Shown here piece after piece: positions 57,317 to 64,000 of a stretch of DNA of 64,000 nt; position 1 is the first letter of the stretch; each line of letters begins with the position of its first letter. The notes under the pieces are model-generated. The model did no database searches, was not told the DNA's origin, and saw only the letters and a program-made list of their open reading frames with translations. A program made the position numbers and the translations under genes. Source of the DNA: Acidimicrobiia bacterium (GTDB taxonomy: Bacteria > Actinomycetota > Acidimicrobiia > Acidimicrobiales > AC-14); assembly GCA_023265025.1 (NCBI GenBank), contig JAHFUP010000015.1, positions 1 to 64,000 of the forward strand, in the 5' to 3' direction.

Positions 57317-57787
57317 TCAACCGCCCAGTTCGAGGGCAGCCATGCGTTGTGCGACGTCGGCCATCGCCTGCTCGACACCACTGCGCTCCGGCGAGCTCAC
57401 CAGGGCGGCGACCGCCGCCTCCACCGCGTCGACCGCCGGCGCCAGGCGGGCGAGCGGCTCGGCCCGCACGCCCTCGGGCAGCGCCGCGGTCGCGATCAGC
57501 CGCTCGTCGACCGATACGGCCTGCTCCTCGAGCGACACCCGGGCATCGAGCATGAACGCGTCCTCCATGGCCGGGTTGGCCCGGAGGGCCTCCACCGCAG
57601 CCCGGAGCCGCCGGTGCATCCGGGCCTCGGGCGTGTGGGCGCCGGCCCATTCCGCCGGCGCCTTGGTGGCTCGGCCAGGCACGACCTCGTTGGCCCGGGC
57701 GTAGGACTTCTTCTGGGAACGGACGACCATTGTGGCGGCGACCGCGGCGGCCGCCACAAACAGCACCAGCACGAGGACAACAGTCAT
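57317..57787 (-). CDS. Membrane-anchored helical protein (156 aa), third gene of SPFH operon
   Basis: The ATG at 57787 overlaps the zinc-ribbon gene stop (ATGA). One N-terminal helix (TVVLVLVLFVAAAAVAATMV), then a soluble, Ala/Glu/Arg-rich region likely to be coiled helices (MHRRLRAAVEALRANPAMED, LARLAPAVDAVEAAVAALVS). It has an internal repeat-like periodicity. No family recognised. Probably a partner of the two upstream proteins. Confidence 0.6.
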   Translation of the reverse strand: MTVVLVLVLFVAAAAVAATMVVRSQKKSYARANEVVPGRATKAPAEWAGAHTPEARMHRRLRAAVEALRANPAMEDAFMLDARVSLEEQAVSVDERLIATAALPEGVRAEPLARLAPAVDAVEAAVAALVSSPERSGVEQAMADVAQRMAALELGG

Positions 57788-58944
57788 TGCGTCTCCCCGC
57801 CCCCCGAGCTCCGCCACACGACGGCCACGATCACGAGGAGGATCACCGCCAGCGTGATGGCGACCGCCAGCTTCACCTTGCTCCACGGCCGCTGGCCCTG
57901 CACCTCACCGGTGATGCCGTTGATGAACACCTGGAACGGCCGGCCGGCGTAGACGACGGTCAGCAGCCAGATCGGCAGCAGCAGGTGCTTGAAGGTGAGC
58001 GACTGGAACGTCGTCTCCTTGCGGTTGATGTCTTGGCGGTCGCCACCGATGTCGCTGCGGATCGTGCCCTCGATCTCGGCGTCCATGCGCCGGCGGGCCT
58101 CGCCGAGGCAGGCCTCGACGTCGCGGTCGTAGGTCCGGCTCAGGTGGCCGGCGACGTACTCGGCGGAGAAGGGCTTGGCCTGCTGTGTCGGCCACGGCTC
58201 CAGGGCCGTCACCTTGTCGTGGTCGAAGCCGTCGTTGGCCAGGACGGCGACGTCGTCGAAGGAGTTGTGGACCTCGCCCGACACGTCGTACCAGTTGACC
58301 CGGGTCTCTGTGCGCTGCTTGTCGCCCGAACCGACGGTGACGGTGTACTCCTCGCCCCGCCGGCCCTCGTACCAGGTGTCGGTCTCGGCGTCGTAGGTGA
58401 AGTACGACGAGTAGACGCTGGCGAACGAGCCCGTCTGCTTGTACTTCTTGAACTCACTCGGTGCGAACCACCGGTTGTTGATCCAGGCCTCCAGCGACTC
58501 CCGCGCCCGACGCTCGTCGACCTGGAACGGCAGGACGCCGTCGACGGGCAGCCTGGCCGGCGCATCGTGGACGTCGTCGCGCTGGATGGGCGTGGCGCAG
58601 TAGGGGCAGCGGGTCGAGGTCAGGGTGCCGGTGAAGGTGGTGTGCCCGCCGCAGTTCTGGCAGACGACCTCCTTCTCGCCAACGAGCTGGGGGCCGGCGT
58701 CGGCCGCCTGGGCGTGCAGCCGGGCAACCGCGGCCCGGAAGTCCTGCTCGGCGGTGACCCGGCCGGCGTCCTCGATGATGTCCTGCACGTTGCCGCAGTT
58801 GGGGCACTTGAGCTTCTGGGTGCCGATGTCGAACACCAGCTGGCCACCGCAGTTCGTGCAGGGGTAGGTGCGGGTCTCCTCCGTCTTGTGGTGGATCGCC
58901 CGCTCGGGCAGGGGCGGCGGCGCCCCGGCGTCGGCGTCGCTCAC
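57784..58944 (-). CDS. Zinc-ribbon membrane protein, TFIIB/primosome-like cysteine clusters (386 aa)
   Basis: GTG at 58944 overlaps the SPFH stop (GTGA). Two Cys4 zinc ribbons: TYPCTNCGGQLVFD with KLKCPNCGNV (about 29-55), and VVCQNCGGHTTFTG with TRCPYCATPI (about 92-122). A beta-rich domain follows (ESLEAWINNRWFAPSEFKKY, YSSYFTYDAETDTWYEGRRG). A C-terminal membrane pair or amphipathic stretch sits at about 320-375 (LLLPIWLLTVVYAGRPFQV, VKLAVAITLAVILLVIVAVV). Homologues are annotated as zinc-ribbon or primosomal-like proteins next to SPFH genes; their role is unknown. Confidence 0.8.
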   Translation of the reverse strand: MSDADAGAPPPLPERAIHHKTEETRTYPCTNCGGQLVFDIGTQKLKCPNCGNVQDIIEDAGRVTAEQDFRAAVARLHAQAADAGPQLVGEKEVVCQNCGGHTTFTGTLTSTRCPYCATPIQRDDVHDAPARLPVDGVLPFQVDERRARESLEAWINNRWFAPSEFKKYKQTGSFASVYSSYFTYDAETDTWYEGRRGEEYTVTVGSGDKQRTETRVNWYDVSGEVHNSFDDVAVLANDGFDHDKVTALEPWPTQQAKPFSAEYVAGHLSRTYDRDVEACLGEARRRMDAEIEGTIRSDIGGDRQDINRKETTFQSLTFKHLLLPIWLLTVVYAGRPFQVFINGITGEVQGQRPWSKVKLAVAITLAVILLVIVAVVWRSSGGGETQ

Positions 58945-60125
58945 GGGGCCGGCGGCGCCGACGGCGGAACCGGCGGCGGCCCGCCGGCGCCGGGCATGGG
59001 CGGCGGGGCGGCGAACAGCGCCTGAAGCGCCGGCACGGTGCCCGCCGGCGCCCACGCGGCCATGCCGGGCGCCCAGACCAGCGTCGACGCGTTCACCTGG
59101 CCGTTGGCGATGCCGGCCTGGATCTGGCCCACGTTGAACGGCCCGCCCTGCTGCCCGTTGCCCATGTCGACGTGGAACGCGACCTGCCCCGGGAGCGGCG
59201 GTGGCGCTGACGAAGGCGCCTGGGCCGCGCCCGGCGCCATCGCCCCCTGGAGGGCGCCGGCCATCTGACCGGCCATGGCCATGCCCATGCCCGCCTGCAT
59301 GAAGTCGCCCATCGCGCTGCCGCCGGGGTTGCCGGCGGCAGCCACCATGGCGTCGGCCGCGGCCACCTGCTGGTAGCGGTCGATGGGGCCGAGGTTCTGG
59401 AGGTAGCCCTTCTGCTCCACGCCGCGGGCCACGCCGGCGGTCATGGCCTGGGTGATCTCCTCGGGCAGGGAGATGTTCATGGTGACGTCGGTCACGCTCA
59501 GCCCGAACTCGTTGTCGACCCGCTCCTCGACGAAGTCCTTGAGCTTGCCGGACAGCTCGACCTGCCGGCCCTGGAGGTCGATGGCGCCGAGGCCCGTCGC
59601 CAGGACCATGTCTGAGAAGGCCAGGGTGATGACCCGGCGCAGCAGCTCGGCGATCTCCTCGGCCTGGACTTCGCTGTCGGTGCCGATCACCTGGCGAAGG
59701 AACACCTCGATGTCGGCGATCTTGACCACACAGAGGCCGTTGGCCCGCACCTGGACCATGCCGAAGTCGGGATCGCGGACGGTCACGGGTTGCGGCGTGC
59801 CCCACCGGAGGTCGGTGACGGGCCGGGTGTTGATGAAGTAGACCTCGCTGCGGAACGGGCTCTTGAACCCGTGCTTCCACCCCTGGAGCGTGCTCAGGAT
59901 GGGCAGGTTCTCGGTGGTCAGCTCGTGGGGGCCCGGGTCGAAGCTGTCGGCCAGCGCGCCCCGGTACACGAAGACGGCCCGCTGGCCCTCCCGCACGATG
60001 AGCTGGGCGCCGTTCTTGATCTCGTTGTTGTAGCGGGGGAACCGCCACGCCAGCGTCGAGTGGGAATCGTCGATCCACTCGATGATGTCGACCAGTTCGC
60101 CCTTGAGCTTGTCGATCAGCCCCAT
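58941..60125 (-). CDS. SPFH/band-7 domain protein with C-terminal GYF_2-like domain (394 aa)
   Basis: ATG at 60125. N-terminal amphipathic segment and SPFH domain (about 30-225; QLIVREGQRAVFVYRGALAD, DSEVQAEEIAELLRRVITLA, FGLSVTDVTMNISLPEEITQ), then a Met/Gly/Ala-rich linker (MGDFMQAGMGMAMAGQMAGA). A GYF_2-like C-terminal module follows (about 320-370: VDMGNGQQGGPFNVGQIQAG, TLVWAPGMAAWAPAGTVP). It lacks a membrane helix, unlike flotillin. It may coat membranes or recruit proline-rich or zinc-ribbon partners. First gene of a three-gene overlapping operon. Confidence 0.85.
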   Translation of the reverse strand: MGLIDKLKGELVDIIEWIDDSHSTLAWRFPRYNNEIKNGAQLIVREGQRAVFVYRGALADSFDPGPHELTTENLPILSTLQGWKHGFKSPFRSEVYFINTRPVTDLRWGTPQPVTVRDPDFGMVQVRANGLCVVKIADIEVFLRQVIGTDSEVQAEEIAELLRRVITLAFSDMVLATGLGAIDLQGRQVELSGKLKDFVEERVDNEFGLSVTDVTMNISLPEEITQAMTAGVARGVEQKGYLQNLGPIDRYQQVAAADAMVAAAGNPGGSAMGDFMQAGMGMAMAGQMAGALQGAMAPGAAQAPSSAPPPLPGQVAFHVDMGNGQQGGPFNVGQIQAGIANGQVNASTLVWAPGMAAWAPAGTVPALQALFAAPPPMPGAGGPPPVPPSAPPAP

Positions 60126-60152
60126 GCCTGCCCCCTCACTCGCCCGTCCGGC

Positions 60153-60596
60153 TCAACCCGCTCCAATGTACGGCTCGAGGACCACGAGCGGGATCCGTCG
60201 ATCGGTCCGCTGCTGGTACCGCTCGTAGCCCGGATAGGCGGCGACGACCCGGGGCCACAGCTCCAACCGCTCCACCGGTGTCGCGACCCGGGCCCGCATC
60301 CGGCGCTCCGGCCTCCCGGCGATGGTGAGGCCGACCTCGGAGTGGATCAGCAGGTTCTGGAACCAGTGCGGGTTGTGGCTGTGGCCGCCATATGACGCCA
60401 CCAGCACGACCCGGTCACCGTCGACCACGGGCGCGGTGAGCATCGTCCGCCGGCGCCGGCCGCTGCGGTGACCGGTCGTCGTCAGGATCACGACCGGCAT
60501 GCCGGCGGCCCGGCCCAGGAGCCGGCCGCGACTGCCACGGAAGACGGCCGCGTGCATGCCCGTGACGGCCCGGAACAGACTGGCCCTCAATCGCAC
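60153..60596 (-). CDS. Nitroreductase/deazaflavin (F420)-family protein, Ddn-like (147 aa)
   Basis: Blocks MPVVILTTTGHRSGRRRRTM, LTAPVVDGDRVVLVASYGGH, SHNPHWFQNLLIHSEVGLTI fit the Ddn-type flavin/deazaflavin-binding split-barrel family. Many members use F420H2, a hint that the organism makes F420. The Arg-rich RSGRRRR segment and SHNPHWFQN loop are where the cofactor phosphate binds in relatives. Its start is 15 bp from the divergent lipoprotein gene. Confidence 0.85.
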   Translation of the reverse strand: MRLRASLFRAVTGMHAAVFRGSRGRLLGRAAGMPVVILTTTGHRSGRRRRTMLTAPVVDGDRVVLVASYGGHSHNPHWFQNLLIHSEVGLTIAGRPERRMRARVATPVERLELWPRVVAAYPGYERYQQRTDRRIPLVVLEPYIGAG

Positions 60597-60610
60597 AGCA
60601 CAATGGTGAC

Positions 60611-61777
60611 GTGCGAGCGAGGATCCGGACAGCCGTCGCCACCGTGGTGCTGATCATGCTTGCCGCGTGCGGTGGCGGCGGCGACAGCGACGGCGGCCCC
60701 AAGGAGACCGCCACCGGCACCTGGCAGGACATGGCGCCGGCCCCGATCGCGGCTCGGAGCCCGGCGGCGACCGTATGGACCGGCAAGGAGATGGTCGTCT
60801 GGGGTGGCGGGAACTGCAAGGCCAACCCGTGCCAGTTCGACAACGTCGAGCCCCTCAACGACGGCGGCGCCTACAACCCGTCATCCGACACCTGGCGCAA
60901 GATCGCCCCGAGCCCCCTCGCGGCCCGAACGGGAACCGTCGCGGAATGGACCGGGAAGGAGGTGCTGCTGTGGGGCGGCGGCGTCGGCACGACCCAGGCC
61001 TACGGCGACGGGGCCGCCTACGACCCCGCCGCCGATACCTGGCGCCTCCTGCCGCCGTCCCCGCTCGGCGCCCGCCGGACCGCCGGCGTGTGGACTGGCA
61101 AGGAGCTGGTCATGTGGGGCGGGCGCAACATCGTCGACACGAAGTACTTCGCCGAGGGCGCCGCCTACGACCCGGTCACGGACCGGTGGCGGATGCTGCC
61201 CTCCGTGAACCTCGCCGCCCGCGACCGCATCGGCATCGAGTGGACCGGCAAGGAGGTCGTCGTCTGGGGCGGCGGCACCAGCAACGAGGCGTTCGGCGAT
61301 GGGGCGGCGTACGACCCGGTCGCCGACCGGTGGCGGCCCGTGTCGCCCTCACCGTTGGCCGCCCGCTTCGTCGGTGCCCGCTGGACAGGCAAGGAGCTGC
61401 TGCTGTGGGGCGGCGAGGACTGGGCCCAGGTGTTCAACGACGGGGCCGCCTACGACCCCGCCGCCGACACCTGGCGGCAACTGCCGGCCACATCGCTCAG
61501 CGGGCGGGTGGGGATCGCCCAGGTGTGGACAGGGAAGGAGCTGCTGATCTGGGGCGGCACACCCGGCACCTTCAACAACTACCTCGCCGACGGGGCCGCC
61601 TACGACCCCGCGAGCAACCGGTGGCGGCCGATCCCCACCTGGACAGGGCGCTTCGTGGCGTCCGACGTCTGGACCGGCCGGGAGCTGATCGTGTGGGGCG
61701 GGATCGTGCCGACGGGCGCGCCCGGCCGCACCGTGGAGATCACCAGCGTCGCCGACGGCCGGCGCTACGTGCCGTAA
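60611..61777 (+). CDS. Kelch-like beta-propeller lipoprotein (388 aa)
   Basis: GTG at 60611. Lipobox LIMLAACGG (Cys about 20). Six to seven Kelch-type repeats each carry a core such as VWTGKEMVVWGG and GAAYDPAADTWR: TWQDMAPAP, GAYNPSSDTWRKI, AAYDPAADTWRLL, AAYDPVTDRWRML, AAYDPVADRWRPV, AAYDPAADTWRQL and AAYDPASNRWRPI. A surface-anchored propeller, probably binding polymer or protein; no enzymatic residues recognised. The pseudoprotease gene follows after 7 bp. Confidence 0.85.
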   Translation: MRARIRTAVATVVLIMLAACGGGGDSDGGPKETATGTWQDMAPAPIAARSPAATVWTGKEMVVWGGGNCKANPCQFDNVEPLNDGGAYNPSSDTWRKIAPSPLAARTGTVAEWTGKEVLLWGGGVGTTQAYGDGAAYDPAADTWRLLPPSPLGARRTAGVWTGKELVMWGGRNIVDTKYFAEGAAYDPVTDRWRMLPSVNLAARDRIGIEWTGKEVVVWGGGTSNEAFGDGAAYDPVADRWRPVSPSPLAARFVGARWTGKELLLWGGEDWAQVFNDGAAYDPAADTWRQLPATSLSGRVGIAQVWTGKELLIWGGTPGTFNNYLADGAAYDPASNRWRPIPTWTGRFVASDVWTGRELIVWGGIVPTGAPGRTVEITSVADGRRYVP

Positions 61778-61784
61778 ACCTGCG

Positions 61785-62375
61785 ATGGGGATCGAGCGGG
61801 CCCGCGTCGTGGAGGTGCACTCCGCCGGCTCGGCGACGCGCCGGGTCGGGGCGGGCTACCTCATCGGCGAGCGGCTCGTCCTGACCGCCGGCGGGGTCGT
61901 CGACCGTCGGGGATCGACCGGCGTGCGGCCCGCCGGCACCGCCGTCTGGTACGAGTCATCGGCGGTGTGGGCAGCCGGCGACGTCGCCCTACTGGAGGTT
62001 GACGAGGTGCTGGCACCGCCCGGGGCGATGCGCTGGGGCCAGGTGTCCGGGCACCGGCCGGTGCCGGTGGCGGCGATGGGCTTCCCGCCGGCGACGTCCC
62101 GACCCGACCGCTTCCGTGACGCCGGCCAGTTCTTCGGTCACCTCCAGCCCGACTTCGCCGTCGAAGCGTCGGGCGCCAGCCGCCTCGCCGGCGAGGGTCT
62201 GCACGGCGCCGCCCTCTTCGCCGGTGCCGAGCTGGTCGGCGTCCTGCTCGCCGCCGGCGGCCATCGCGCGGTGGCGGTGGCGGCCTTCGCCGGCGATCCG
62301 CGATTCGTCGCCATCGCCGGAGACGTCGATCTCATACCCGTCAGCGCGCCGGCGTCAGGGCTCTCGATCCTCTAG
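61785..62375 (+). CDS. Trypsin-fold pseudoprotease (196 aa)
   Basis: ATG at 61785. Chymotrypsin-like landmarks can be aligned: VGAGYLIGERLVLTAGGVVD at the His-57 position (normally TAAHVV, here Gly-Gly), AAGDVALLEVDEVL with the Asp kept, and GEGLHGAALFAGAELVGVLL at the Ser-195 position (normally GDSGGP/GxSGGxxF, here His). Two of three triad residues are therefore missing. No signal peptide, so it is likely cytoplasmic or needs another anchor. It may bind peptides or act as a regulator of a true protease. Confidence 0.7.
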   Translation: MGIERARVVEVHSAGSATRRVGAGYLIGERLVLTAGGVVDRRGSTGVRPAGTAVWYESSAVWAAGDVALLEVDEVLAPPGAMRWGQVSGHRPVPVAAMGFPPATSRPDRFRDAGQFFGHLQPDFAVEASGASRLAGEGLHGAALFAGAELVGVLLAAGGHRAVAVAAFAGDPRFVAIAGDVDLIPVSAPASGLSIL

Positions 62376-62659
62376 CCGCTCCAGGTCGAGATGTCCCTCG
62401 GTATGCCGCTCTCCCGGAGCCGGCGTTCGAGCTCGTAGGACTGCGCACCGGTCCAGTGCTGCTCCAAGAGGTCCAGCACGTCGGTCCCGGGCTCGCCGTC
62501 GAGAAGGGCGACCACCCGGGAAACGTCGCCGGCGGCGATCGTCTCGAACCACTCGTACTCACCGTCGGAGCTCACCATCTCCGTGCCGGGGCCCAGGTCC
62601 TGGCCGTTGATCCGCAGCGCGCCGGCCTCGTCGACGTACGCGCCGAGGTAGCGCATCAT
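62372..62659 (-). CDS. Small conserved-looking protein of unknown function (95 aa)
   Basis: ATG at 62659 (a second ATG follows at 62656). Begins MMRYLGAYVDEAGALRINGQ, continues EYEWFETIAAGDVSRVVALL and GTDVLDLLEQHWTGAQSYEL. Two-layer composition with acidic centre. A possible earlier start inside metH is unlikely. Its stop overlaps the pseudoprotease stop through a shared CTAG. It is the last gene of the metH strand. Confidence 0.55.
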   Translation of the reverse strand: MMRYLGAYVDEAGALRINGQDLGPGTEMVSSDGEYEWFETIAAGDVSRVVALLDGEPGTDVLDLLEQHWTGAQSYELERRLRESGIPRDISTWSG

Positions 62660-62699
62660 CGGCCCGTCGCGCTCCTGGCGGAGGGTGACAGTCCGTGGC

Positions 62700-64000
<1,301 letters not shown>

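Noticed and set aside
57784-60078. A 764-residue fusion of the zinc-ribbon protein with an N-terminal Arg/Pro-rich extension
   Set aside because: The extension is an out-of-frame reading of the SPFH gene; the GTG at 58944 with GTGA overlap is a natural start.

Overview
The window is 64 kb of very GC-rich chromosomal DNA from an actinobacterium, most likely an uncultured member of the Acidimicrobiia (my inference). The evidence is frequent GTG and TTG starts, many 4-base GTGA/ATGA gene overlaps, a homodimeric AceE pyruvate dehydrogenase with an actinobacterial-type E2, a Ddn-type deazaflavin (F420) nitroreductase-family protein, and many lipoproteins with Thr/Pro-rich stalks. There are no rRNA genes, no CRISPR, no recognisable transposase and no tRNA that I could see.

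Region 1-10.7 kb is an accessory, rearranged zone. It holds three copies of the 5' end of an HhH-GPD DNA-glycosylase-like gene (one running off the left edge, two truncated after about 30 codons). It also has two copies of a membrane protein gene of unknown function, one frameshifted, and an apparently perfect 1,130-bp direct repeat that gives one full-length and one truncated Asp-box beta-propeller gene. A large secreted Asp-box/RTX protein, a very small two-gene operon, and two loci with repeated CGCTAC operator-like hexamers complete it.

Region 10.7-20.1 kb carries an orphan OmpR-type regulator, a 31-aa membrane peptide, an M48-like metalloprotease, a DUF732-like secreted protein, a membrane GGDEF-EAL protein, a lipoprotein, an MFS transporter and an alpha-oxoamine synthase. 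Region 20.2-36 kb carries an AI-2E family transporter, aceE, an RNase HI-SLOG fusion, 3-methyladenine glycosylase I, a membrane FKBP isomerase, a DUF1800/DUF1501 pair, Aat, hydantoinase A/B and a decayed hybrid-kinase receiver gene. Region 36-46.3 kb has a 1,110-aa HEAT-like protein, a LuxR regulator, a HAD hydrolase and a five-gene minus-strand run (thiG, thiH, a propeller protein, DUF2330, cupredoxin).

Region 46.3-51.1 kb is a compact lipoyl/2-oxoacid dehydrogenase operon: a DUF2203 gene, a 30-aa membrane peptide, lpd, E2, and a single gene encoding fused LipB and LipA. With aceE (25 kb away) it supplies E1, E2, E3 and the lipoylation enzymes. Region 51.1-64 kb holds a SodC-like secreted protein, an M24 peptidase, an SDR lacking its catalytic Tyr/Lys, an ECF sigma factor coupled to a membrane Asp-box protein, a TetR gene with a candidate operator, a SPFH/zinc-ribbon/membrane three-gene operon, a Kelch-like lipoprotein next to a trypsin-fold pseudoprotease, and the C-terminal part of metH.

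Two interspersed repeat families stand out. One is a 203-bp element bounded by 9-bp terminal inverted repeats (two full copies, two partial). The other is a 48-bp palindrome lying 3' of genes (two copies). Coordinates, starts and motifs were read by eye; family names are recognition from memory, not search results.
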